From Pseudomonas sp. (GTDB lineage: Bacteria > Pseudomonadota > Gammaproteobacteria > Pseudomonadales > Pseudomonadaceae): a DNA stretch of 64,000 nt. Shown here piece after piece: positions 32,724-40,699 of the stretch. A program made the position numbers and the translations under genes. Within the stretch, counting starts at the first letter, position 1; every line of letters starts with the position of its first letter. Below the pieces are notes generated by a model that saw nothing but the letters and a program-made list of their open reading frames with translations, was not told where the DNA came from and ran no database searches. The stretch covers positions 1 to 64,000 of the forward strand of contig NZ_JAUYNT010000042.1 in NCBI RefSeq assembly GCF_030698175.1, in the 5' to 3' direction.

Positions 32724-33053
32724 TTACAAGGGTAATTGCCCCAACAGCCCGCGCAACAGAAAAAATATCAGCAGACCGCCACCGATGGTGGCCAGCAAAT
32801 GCCGGGTCAAGGCCGCAATCAGGATGGTCGCCAATCCGGCAAGCAGATAGGCGTTATCCAGCGCCAAATCAAAATGTTGGCCATCCGGCATAAACATCCC
32901 GGGGATGACAATCGCGCTCAGTACCGCGCTCGGCACGTAATGCAGGCCTTGACGCACCAGCAAGGGGAAGCGCAAATGCGGGAAGGCAAACAGGCTATAG
33001 CGGATCGCGAAGGTGATCGCCGCCATGGCCAGAATCAGGTTCCAGCTCGACAT
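32724..33053 (-). CDS. azlD: AzlD-family branched-chain amino-acid exporter small subunit
   Basis: A 109-residue protein (MSSWNLILAMAAITFAIRYS start) with four membrane helices and the AzlD marks QGLHYVPSAVLSAIVIPGMF. Its ATG 33053 overlaps the azlC stop by one base. AzlC and AzlD together export branched-chain amino acids or analogues. The long open frame continuing upstream to 33443 is the shadow of azlC. Confidence 0.92.
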   Translation of the reverse strand: MSSWNLILAMAAITFAIRYSLFAFPHLRFPLLVRQGLHYVPSAVLSAIVIPGMFMPDGQHFDLALDNAYLLAGLATILIAALTRHLLATIGGGLLIFFLLRGLLGQLPL

Positions 33054-33760
33054 CAGGCAAGCTCCTGCGCCCAAGCGGCATGGCGTTCCAGCAGCAAACC
33101 CACGGCAATCCCACTGGCGGCCGCCGCCAACAAACCCAGCTTGTAAGGCAAGCCATGACAGGCCAGCGCCACAGCCCCAGCCACCAGCGCGGCCGCCACT
33201 TGCGGGCGATTGCGCAGCATCGGCACCACCACGCCGATAAAGGTCGCCAGCATGGCGAAATCCAACCCCCAGGTGGCCAGGTCCGGTACCGATTGGCCAA
33301 ACAGCACGCCAATCAAGGTGCACAGCTGCCAGTTCAGGTACATCGCCAGCGCCGCACCGAAAAAATACCAATGTTTGTACGGCGAGCTGTCGGCCTGCGC
33401 ATAACGGTGTTGCACCACCGCGAAGGCTTCGTCGGTCAGCCAAAACGCCAAAGGCACTCGCCAGCGCGCCGGCAAGTGCCGCACAAACGGCTGCAAGGTG
33501 GCGCTATAGAGGGCGTGACGCAGGTTGACCACCAAGGTGGTGAGCAACAACACCGCCGCGCCCGCACCGGTGCCGAGCAGGGAAATCACGATAAATTGCG
33601 CGGAACCGGCAAACACCAGCAGCGACATGCCCAGGGTTTGCCCCGCCGACAAGCCGGCACTGGCGGCCAACGCGCCGAAAATAATGCCAAACGGCATGGC
33701 CCCGACCAGCAAGGGCAACATGTCGCGGGCGGCTTGCAGAAACTCGGATTGACGGGACAT
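33053..33760 (-). CDS. azlC: AzlC-family exporter large subunit
   Basis: A 235-residue AzlC protein starting at ATG 33760 (MSRQSEFLQAARDMLPLLVG). Family marks are the GAMPFGIIFGALAASAGLS segment, the VNLRHALYSATLQPFV block and LTDEAFAVVQHRY. Seven predicted membrane helices. It forms one operon with the GNAT gene upstream (40 bp apart) and azlD (overlapping). Substrate is inferred by family only. Confidence 0.92.
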   Translation of the reverse strand: MSRQSEFLQAARDMLPLLVGAMPFGIIFGALAASAGLSAGQTLGMSLLVFAGSAQFIVISLLGTGAGAAVLLLTTLVVNLRHALYSATLQPFVRHLPARWRVPLAFWLTDEAFAVVQHRYAQADSSPYKHWYFFGAALAMYLNWQLCTLIGVLFGQSVPDLATWGLDFAMLATFIGVVVPMLRNRPQVAAALVAGAVALACHGLPYKLGLLAAAASGIAVGLLLERHAAWAQELA

Positions 33761-33800
33761 AGGCTTTCCTTGAACGCCGCGCGGCTTTATTCCGGCCACT

Positions 33801-34376
33801 TCAAGCACCGAAGCGCGCTTGCAGCTGTTGTTTGACCTGCGGCCAGTCTTGGTCGGTAATGCTGTACAGCAGGCTCGCATCCAAACGTCCGTCGGCCAGG
33901 CGCCGATGGTTACGCAGCAAACCCTCAGGCTGGGCGCCGAGTTTCTCGATGGCCCGTTGTGAGCGCAGGTTGCTCTGCGCGGTTTGCAACTGCACGCGCA
34001 CCAGCTGCCATTCTTCGAAGGCATGCCGCAGCATCAAGTATTTGATCATGCTGTTCAGGCCGCTCGCATGCTGCGCCTGATCGAGCCAGGTCCAGCCGAT
34101 TTCCGCTGCCGGCAGCAGCGGATTGAAGCCTGCAAAACGCGTGGTACCCACCAGGCTATCGCCCAGCCGCACACTGAACACCAGCGCCCGCAGTTCACGC
34201 TGCTCGAGCAACGCCTGGCGATACCAGTCGGGGCGCAACGGACCATTCATATAAGTCAGTTGTTCACGGTTGGCTTCGGCCAAGGACAACAACTCGGCAA
34301 TATCGGCTTCATGTAGCGGAGCAAGCCGCAAAGCACCGCGCTGCAAGGTGGTTGGCTGTAGTAGCAACATCGCCAA
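33801..34376 (-). CDS. GNAT family N-acetyltransferase (RimJ/RimL-like)
   Basis: Encodes 191 residues with the RimJ/RimL-type layout: LQRGALRLAPLHEADIAELL at the start, GTTRFAGFNPLLPAAEIGWTW near residue 77, and QTAQSNLRSQRAIEKLGAQP near 130 matching the acetyl-CoA-binding 'N..S....EKLGF' segment. Substrate unknown, perhaps an amine, antibiotic or amino acid. First gene of a GNAT-azlC-azlD unit, so it may modify an amino-acid-like substrate that AzlCD exports. Confidence 0.88.
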   Translation of the reverse strand: MAMLLLQPTTLQRGALRLAPLHEADIAELLSLAEANREQLTYMNGPLRPDWYRQALLEQRELRALVFSVRLGDSLVGTTRFAGFNPLLPAAEIGWTWLDQAQHASGLNSMIKYLMLRHAFEEWQLVRVQLQTAQSNLRSQRAIEKLGAQPEGLLRNHRRLADGRLDASLLYSITDQDWPQVKQQLQARFGA

Positions 34377-34580
34377 ACTCCGTTATATCAACTGCGGCCA
34401 GAATCGCCGCGGGCGGCCACGCTAACAGGGCCAGGCAGGTGACTCAAGGCATGCGACCTTGGTCGCCCCTGACGGACGGCGGCTGACGTGCGAGACTTGG
34501 GCACAATTAACCAACTGATTCACGCAGGCCCAGCAGCCGCGCGAATGTTGCCCGAGTCGTCCGCTGCCATTGGAGTTTGC

Positions 34581-37500
34581 ATGACGCTGTCCATCGGCCT
34601 GATTGCCGTTGTCGCCCTGGCCTATATGGCACTGTTGTTCGCCATCGCCTTTTATGGCGACCGACGCCGCACGCCGCTGCCGCCCAAGGTTCGCGCCTGG
34701 GTCTACAGCCTGTCGCTGGCGGTGTATTGCAGCAGCTGGACCTTCTTTGGTGCGGTCGGACAGGCCGCCGGGCAGCTGTGGGCGTTTCTGCCGATTTACC
34801 TGGGACCAATCCTGCTGATGCTGTTCGCGCCCTGGATGCTGCAAAAGATGCTGATGATCAGCAAGCAGGAGAACATCACCTCGATTGCCGACTTTATCGC
34901 CGCCCGCTATGGCAAATCGCAGTCGCTGGCGGTGGCAGTGGCGCTGATCTGCCTGGTCGGCGTGCTGCCCTATATCGCCCTGCAACTCAAAGCCATAGTG
35001 CTGGGCGTCAACCTGATGCTCGGCGGCGAGGCCGATGCCGGTGGCGTGCATGCCCAGGACACCGCGCTGATCGTGACCCTGACGCTGGCGCTGTTCACCA
35101 TCCTGTTCGGCACCCGCAGCCTGGATGCCACCGAGCATCACCGCGGCATGGTGCTGGCGATTGCCTTCGAATCCTTGGTCAAGCTGCTGGCCTTTATCGC
35201 CGTAGGCATTTTCGTCACCTACGGCCTGTATGACGGCGCCGCCGACTTGCTGGCCCAGGCCCAAGCCGCGCCGCAGCTAGAAGCCTTTTGGCAAGAACAG
35301 GTGAACTGGCCATCGATGCTGGTGCAAACTTTTGTGGCGATGATGGCGATCATCTGCCTGCCCCGGCAGTTTCACGTCAGCGTGGTGGAAAACACCGAAC
35401 CGCAAGACCTGCGCTTGGCGCGCTGGGTGTTCCCCGGCTACCTGGTATTGGCCGGTTTGTTTGTGGTGCCGATTGCCCTGGCCGGCAAACTCTTGCTGCC
35501 CGCAGGCGTGGTGGCCGACTCTTTTGTGATTAGCCTGCCGCTGGCCCAAGCCCACCCCTGGCTGGCGTTGCTGGCCTTTATCGGCGGCGCTTCGGCCGCC
35601 ACCGGCATGGTGATTGTCGCCAGCGTGGCCCTCTCGACCATGGTTTCCAACGACATGCTGCTGCCCTGGCTGCTGCGCCGGCAAAACGCCGAGCGGCCGT
35701 TTGAGGTGTTTCGCTACTGGATGCTCAGCGTGCGACGCATCAGCATCCTAGTAATTCTGCTGCTGGCCTATGTCTGCTACCGGCTGCTGGGCTCCACCAC
35801 CAGCCTGGCCACCATCGGCCAGATCGCCTTCGCCGCCGTCACCCAGCTGGCACCGGCGATGCTCGGCGCCCTGTACTGGAAGCCCGCGAACCGTCGCGGG
35901 GTATTTGCGGGTTTAGCGGTCGGCGCGCTGCTGTGGTTTTACACCCTGGTACTGCCCCAGGTGGCCCGCGGCCTCAGCTGGTCCCTGGGGCAGTTTCCAG
36001 GTTTGGAAGGATTGACCAGCAACGCCCTCGGACTGCCCATCGACCCGCTGACCCAGGGCGTGGTGCTGGCCCTGGCCGGCAACTGGTTGGTGTTTGCCGT
36101 GGTGTCCATGCTGTCGCGCACCCGGGTCTCCGAGCACTGGCAGGCCAGCCGTTTTATCGGCCAGGACAGCAGCCTGCGCCCGAGCAACCGCACCCTGCTG
36201 GCGGTGCAACTGCAAGACCTGCTGCTGCTGGCCGGCCGTTTTGTCGGTGAGGAGCGCGCGCAGCAAAGTTTTCTGCGTTTTGCCCAGCGCCAAGGCCGCG
36301 AATTCAACCCCACGCAACCGGCCAACAGCGAGTGGATCGCCCACACCGAACGCTTGCTAGCCGGGGTGCTCGGCGCCTCCTCGACCCGCGTGGTGGTCAA
36401 GGCCGCCATCGAAGGCCGCGAGATGCAGGTCGAAGACGTGGTGCGCATCGTCGGCGAAGCCTCGCAAGTGCTGCAGTTCAACCGCGCGCTGCTGCAAGGC
36501 GCAATTGAAAACATCACCCAGGGCATCAGCGTGGTCGACCAAGCCCTGCGCTTGGTGGCCTGGAACCAGCGCTATCTGCAGCTGTTCGACTATCCCGACG
36601 GGCTGGTGCGGATCGGCCGGCCGATTGCCGACATCATCCGTTTCAACGCCGAGCGCGGATTGTTCGGCACTGGCGATACCGAGGCACACATCGAAAAACG
36701 CCTGAACTGGATGCGCCAAGGCAATGCCCACAGCTCCGAGCGACAGTTTGCCAATGGCCGGGTGATTGAACTGATCGGCAACCCGATGCCGGGCGGCGGC
36801 TTCGTCATGAGCTTCACCGACATCACCGCGTTTCGCCAAGCCGAACAGGCGCTGATTGCCGCCAACGAAGGCCTGGAACAACGGGTCGAACAACGCACCG
36901 AAGAACTCTCGACACTCAATCAAGCGCTCGGCGAAGCCAAGGGCATCGCCGAGGCCGCCAACCAGTCGAAAAGCCGCTTTCTCGCCGCCGTCAGTCACGA
37001 CCTGATGCAACCCTTGAATGCCGCCCGACTGTTCTCCGCCGCGCTCTCTCACCAGACCGAAAAACTGCCCCGCGATGCCCAGGAACTGGTGCGCCAGCTG
37101 GACAGCTCGTTGCGCTCGGCCGAAGACCTGATCGGCGACCTGCTGGATATTTCCCGCTTGGAAAGCGGCCAGGTGATTGCCGAACGCAAAGCCTTCCCGC
37201 TGGCCAACCTGTTCGCCACCTTGGGCGGCGAATTCAAAGCCCTGGCGCAACAACAGGGCATGGATTTTCACCTGCACAACAGCCAGGCCTGGATCGACAG
37301 CGACAGCAAGCTGCTGCGCCGCGTGCTGCAAAATTTTCTCACCAATGCCTTTCGCTATGCCCAGGGCCGCGTTTTGCTCGGTGCCCGCCGCGAGGGCGAC
37401 TGGTTGCGACTGGAAGTCTGGGACCAAGGCCCAGGCATCCCGGAAGACAAACGCCTGGTGATTTTCGAAGAGTTCAAACGCCTCGACAGCCACCAGACCC

Positions 37501-38054
37501 GCGCCGAAAAAGGCCTGGGCCTGGGCCTGGCCATCGCCGACCGACTGTGCAAAGTGCTCGAGCATCCACTGCAGGTGCGCTCCTGGCCGGGCAAGGGCAG
37601 CGTGTTCAGCGTCAGCGTGCCGCTGGTGCGCGCGCCACAAATCCAGAGCAAACCAATCGCCCCGGCCCTCGGCCAATTACCCAGCGGCAGCCAGGTGCTC
37701 TGCATCGATAACGAAGACAGCATTCTCAGCGGCATGCACAGCCTGCTGTCGCGCTGGGGCTGCCAGGTCTGGACGGCGCGCAACCGGCTGGAGTGCGAGC
37801 ATTTGCTGGACGAAAACGTGCGCCCGCAACTGGCGCTGGTCGACTACCACCTGGATGACGGCGACACCGGCACCGAGCTGATGGCCTGGCTGCGCACCCG
37901 GATGGAAGCGCCGGTACCGGGCGTGGTGATCAGCGCCGACGGCCGCCCGGAGCTGATCGCCGCCGTGCATGCCGCCGGCCTCGACTACCTGAGCAAACCG
38001 ATCAAACCCGCCGCCCTGCGCGCCCTGATCAGCCGGCATTTGCATCTGGGTTAA
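34581..38054 (+). CDS. Hybrid sensor histidine kinase with sodium/solute symporter-like sensor
   Basis: ATG 34581 gives 1157 residues. Order: SSS (PutP/CbrA-like) membrane domain of about 13 helices (1-510); a linker; PAS (about 650-760; PGGGFVMSFTDITAFR); HisKA with phospho-acceptor His in SHDLMQPLNAARLF (about 805); HATPase (about 910-1020; WDQGPGIPEDKR and GLGLGLAIADRL); receiver (about 1035-1155; Asp in LALVDYHLDDG). CbrA- and PA3271-like proteins share the layout. No response-regulator gene is adjacent, so the receiver or a distant partner must pass the signal. The upstream in-frame start at 34488 is rejected. Confidence 0.93.
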   Translation: MTLSIGLIAVVALAYMALLFAIAFYGDRRRTPLPPKVRAWVYSLSLAVYCSSWTFFGAVGQAAGQLWAFLPIYLGPILLMLFAPWMLQKMLMISKQENITSIADFIAARYGKSQSLAVAVALICLVGVLPYIALQLKAIVLGVNLMLGGEADAGGVHAQDTALIVTLTLALFTILFGTRSLDATEHHRGMVLAIAFESLVKLLAFIAVGIFVTYGLYDGAADLLAQAQAAPQLEAFWQEQVNWPSMLVQTFVAMMAIICLPRQFHVSVVENTEPQDLRLARWVFPGYLVLAGLFVVPIALAGKLLLPAGVVADSFVISLPLAQAHPWLALLAFIGGASAATGMVIVASVALSTMVSNDMLLPWLLRRQNAERPFEVFRYWMLSVRRISILVILLLAYVCYRLLGSTTSLATIGQIAFAAVTQLAPAMLGALYWKPANRRGVFAGLAVGALLWFYTLVLPQVARGLSWSLGQFPGLEGLTSNALGLPIDPLTQGVVLALAGNWLVFAVVSMLSRTRVSEHWQASRFIGQDSSLRPSNRTLLAVQLQDLLLLAGRFVGEERAQQSFLRFAQRQGREFNPTQPANSEWIAHTERLLAGVLGASSTRVVVKAAIEGREMQVEDVVRIVGEASQVLQFNRALLQGAIENITQGISVVDQALRLVAWNQRYLQLFDYPDGLVRIGRPIADIIRFNAERGLFGTGDTEAHIEKRLNWMRQGNAHSSERQFANGRVIELIGNPMPGGGFVMSFTDITAFRQAEQALIAANEGLEQRVEQRTEELSTLNQALGEAKGIAEAANQSKSRFLAAVSHDLMQPLNAARLFSAALSHQTEKLPRDAQELVRQLDSSLRSAEDLIGDLLDISRLESGQVIAERKAFPLANLFATLGGEFKALAQQQGMDFHLHNSQAWIDSDSKLLRRVLQNFLTNAFRYAQGRVLLGARREGDWLRLEVWDQGPGIPEDKRLVIFEEFKRLDSHQTRAEKGLGLGLAIADRLCKVLEHPLQVRSWPGKGSVFSVSVPLVRAPQIQSKPIAPALGQLPSGSQVLCIDNEDSILSGMHSLLSRWGCQVWTARNRLECEHLLDENVRPQLALVDYHLDDGDTGTELMAWLRTRMEAPVPGVVISADGRPELIAAVHAAGLDYLSKPIKPAALRALISRHLHLG

Positions 38055-38096
38055 TACGCAAAAAATAGTCGGCCAGCTGCTGGGCAGACCTGACCC

Positions 38097-38178
38097 CAGG
38101 AGCATAGCGAACAGCTCGCCAAGGCGCGGTGAGTACTCCGCCAGCGACCACAGCGGCCGGTGTACTGCTTGCGACGAC
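38097..38178. repeat. Degenerate dispersed intergenic repeat, copy 2
   Basis: CAGGAGCATAGCGAACAG at 38097 and GTACTGCTTGCGACGA at 38162 match the 10278-10343 copy in order and sequence, with a longer spacer here. Confidence 0.4.
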
Positions 38179-38183
38179 TTGCC

Positions 38184-38570
38184 CTACGCGCCGCTGCCCA
38201 CCTGCGGGGCAGTCGTGTTGGCTACCCACTCCCACCATTCGTGCTGGCCTTCGGCGGCGTTGCCTTGGGTGCGGTGGATGTCCCAGGTCACCAGGAATTC
38301 GGGGTTAAGCATGTCCATGCCGCTCTCGGCATGCCGGTAATGGCCGGGGGCGGCGCGAAACCAGGCGTCCAGATTGGGCGGCAGGATAAAGATCGGCTGC
38401 AGCACAGCCGGGTCGCTGTGCTGCAACTGCACCGAGATGCCCAGTTCCTTATCCACCGAACTGACGGTGCCGCAGCATTGGCTTTGCTTGAGCAGCTCGC
38501 CCTCCAGGCCGAAGTAGCTCAGGCCGATGACGCAGGTTTTACCCAGTAAGTCTTCTAACTGCATGGTCAA
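38184..38570 (-). CDS. Hypothetical protein, 128 aa
   Basis: I do not recognise this family. The product has no signal peptide; it opens MTMQLEDLLGKTCVIGLSYF and has a beta-rich start with Cys pair CC near residue 32, then a Trp- and His-containing half (FLVTWDIHRTQG, then EWWEWVAN). Two starts are possible (38570 and 38564). The codon use is like its neighbours. A stable stem (GTAGGGTGGGCAAC / GTTGCCCACC) stands upstream of it. Confidence 0.6.
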   Translation of the reverse strand: MTMQLEDLLGKTCVIGLSYFGLEGELLKQSQCCGTVSSVDKELGISVQLQHSDPAVLQPIFILPPNLDAWFRAAPGHYRHAESGMDMLNPEFLVTWDIHRTQGNAAEGQHEWWEWVANTTAPQVGSGA

Positions 38571-38579
38571 ATTCCAAAG

Positions 38580-38612
38580 CGTAGGGTGGGCAACCGCGAA
38601 GCGTTGCCCACC
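38580..38612. repeat. REP-like palindrome (GTAGGGTGGGCAAC / GTTGCCCACC)
   Basis: GTGGGCAAC and GTTGCCCAC form a perfect nine-base stem with a nine-base loop. It is related to the TAACCCACC family at 4262 and 6965 but differs in the inner bases. It lies between two same-strand genes. Confidence 0.7.
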
Positions 38613-38680
38613 AGCAGACAGGCCGCGCCGGCGGATTACGCAGCGCCCACCCGTTCAATCGATAGACAGGTGACTGTCAA

Positions 38681-40681
38681 TCAATGCCGCAGCTGCGCCA
38701 CGCCGACTTGCGGCATATTGGCCAGGCCGATGTCGCGGGCGTGCTGTTCGAAGCCTTTGTTCTTCCAGAAGAAGGCGCCGGGCATGGTGGTTGGGATCAC
38801 CAGCACATAAAACAGTGCGCGACTGACCAGACTGGTTAACACCAACACGCCGCCGACCAAAGCCCAGCCCAGCAGACTAAACAGCCCGGCGTTATCCAGC
38901 AGCAACAAGCTGGCGAGCAAACCGCTGGCCAGCAGCAGGTTGAGGCCCAGCAGCACATTGCGCAGGATAAAGGTTTTGCCGAAGGTGGTGCTCTGGATGT
39001 AGTACGAAGCACCACCTTCGTTCTCGACACTGCCCATGGCGCGGGCATGCGCCCAGTGGCCGATGGCCTCGACCGCCAGGCCGAGGCACAGCACGCCGGC
39101 GCTGACCAGCAGCGCCACCTGATAGCTTTCGCCCAGCAGGGCCAGCGTTGGGATCATCACCAAGGCGCTAACCAAGGCCCCCAGCGACAGCATGCTGCCG
39201 AAGAACGCGGTGCCGACCTGCCAGTGGTTCCAGAACGGCCGCGCCTTGATCCGGTAGCAGCGGTTCATGTAGTACAGGCCGATCAGGCTGGACGGCACCG
39301 CCAGGGCGCCAAACACAGTGGCCAAGCTGGCGCTGGTGGCCGGCGCAATCAGGCTGGCGATCTCAGTGCCAAACAGCGCGCTTAACACCGTTTGAAACAG
39401 GCCATTGGCCGGCAGGCTGAACAGGATATGCAGGCCCAGCGTCGCCATAAAGATGGCGATACCCAAGCCCTCCCGGGATACCGGCGAATGGCGCAGGTTG
39501 TTGAAGCCGCGGTAGAAGCGCTTGGGTTTGCCCAGGTGCATGGTCGACATAAACAAGCCGAACGCCACCATCAAGAAGCACAGGCCGGCCAGCGGCACAT
39601 AGAGCAGCGACTGGCTGAACCGCAGAAACTCCAGCAGGCCCAGTTGCGCACCGAGAAACGCCAGGGCAAAGGCCCCCGCCGCCGCTTGGGTGGCCAGGGT
39701 AAAGAGCACCAGCGGGTTTTCTTTCGAGCTTAGCCGCGCCAAATTCCAGTGCTTGGCCTTGCCCTGCTTCTGGTCGATGGCCGGGCGATAACGGCCCTTG
39801 GCGTCTTTGTGATACTTGACCGGCATGGAGTCGGTGCGGGTCATCTCGTCCGGCAGTTGTTTGATCTGCTGGAAGCGGATATTCGGCTGGGTAATTTCCG
39901 GCGACGGGAAGCCGGGGATTTCCACCCGGGCCTGCTCGCGGTTGGCCGGGATGTTTTCGATCACGCCAAAGTCCAACGCGTTGCCGACGCAGGCCGACAC
40001 GCAGGCCGGCTTGAGGCCCACTTCCAAACGGTCCACACACATATTGCACTTGGACACTTGGCCTTTGACCGGGTCCAGTTGCGGCGCGTTGTAGGGGCAG
40101 ACCCAGGTGCAGTAGCCGCAACCGAAACAGGTTTCCGGGTCTTGTAGCACCGCGCCGTATTCGACGTGTTTGGTGTAGGCGCGGGTCGGGCAGCCTTTCA
40201 GGCAGACCGGATCGTCGCAATGGTTGCAGGCCATGGAGATGTTCATGCGCTTGTAGTCAGGGTAGCTGCCGCCCTCGACATAACCCACGGAGCGAAACGC
40301 CAGGTGCGGCGGGTTGTTGTTTTTCTCGCTGCAGGCCGCCTCACAGGCGTGGCAACCGATGCAGTTGTCGGCGGTGAAGAAGAACCCATGCTGCTTGTTG
40401 CGATTGGGGTTGCTACCGACCGCCGGGTTCTCGTTGATAAACAGCGAACGACCGAGCGGCAGCTTGTGCTCGGTCAAGTCCAGCAGGTCGATCTTCTGGC
40501 CGTAGCGGTTGCTGTCGGCAATCTCTTTATCGCTGAGGAAAGCATAGGGCTGCTCCTCGGTGCGCACTTCCCAGATGCTCGCGTCGCTGCTGTTGTCGGC
40601 GGCAGGGACGAACTGAATCGGGCTGTGCCACTGCTCGGCGCAGTTACCGGCGGGGCTGTTTTCGGAATCTTTAGTCAACAT
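38681..40681 (-). CDS. Fused DmsB (4x[4Fe-4S]) and DmsC (membrane anchor) subunits of a molybdoenzyme
   Basis: A 666-residue protein whose N-terminal half (about 95-290) has four ferredoxin cysteine groups: CIGCHACEAAC, CNHCDDPVCLKGC, CFGCGYCTWVC and CNMCVDRLEVGLKPACVSAC, the 16 cysteines of a DmsB-type electron-transfer subunit. The second half (about 330-650) is a DmsC/YnfH-type anchor with eight or nine helices, showing MSTMHLGKPKRFYRGFNNLR. In E. coli these are two proteins. It should pass electrons from the quinone pool to the catalytic subunit encoded 19 bp upstream. No Tat or Sec signal precedes the iron-sulphur part. Confidence 0.93.
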   Translation of the reverse strand: MLTKDSENSPAGNCAEQWHSPIQFVPAADNSSDASIWEVRTEEQPYAFLSDKEIADSNRYGQKIDLLDLTEHKLPLGRSLFINENPAVGSNPNRNKQHGFFFTADNCIGCHACEAACSEKNNNPPHLAFRSVGYVEGGSYPDYKRMNISMACNHCDDPVCLKGCPTRAYTKHVEYGAVLQDPETCFGCGYCTWVCPYNAPQLDPVKGQVSKCNMCVDRLEVGLKPACVSACVGNALDFGVIENIPANREQARVEIPGFPSPEITQPNIRFQQIKQLPDEMTRTDSMPVKYHKDAKGRYRPAIDQKQGKAKHWNLARLSSKENPLVLFTLATQAAAGAFALAFLGAQLGLLEFLRFSQSLLYVPLAGLCFLMVAFGLFMSTMHLGKPKRFYRGFNNLRHSPVSREGLGIAIFMATLGLHILFSLPANGLFQTVLSALFGTEIASLIAPATSASLATVFGALAVPSSLIGLYYMNRCYRIKARPFWNHWQVGTAFFGSMLSLGALVSALVMIPTLALLGESYQVALLVSAGVLCLGLAVEAIGHWAHARAMGSVENEGGASYYIQSTTFGKTFILRNVLLGLNLLLASGLLASLLLLDNAGLFSLLGWALVGGVLVLTSLVSRALFYVLVIPTTMPGAFFWKNKGFEQHARDIGLANMPQVGVAQLRH

Positions 40682-40699
40682 AGTCTGGCTCCCGGCCGG

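Noticed and set aside
30775..32850. 691-codon plus-strand frame opposite the MFS-acyltransferase fusion
   Set aside because: Length comes from high GC; composition is Gln/His/Arg-rich with no motif, and the minus strand has a complete recognised protein.
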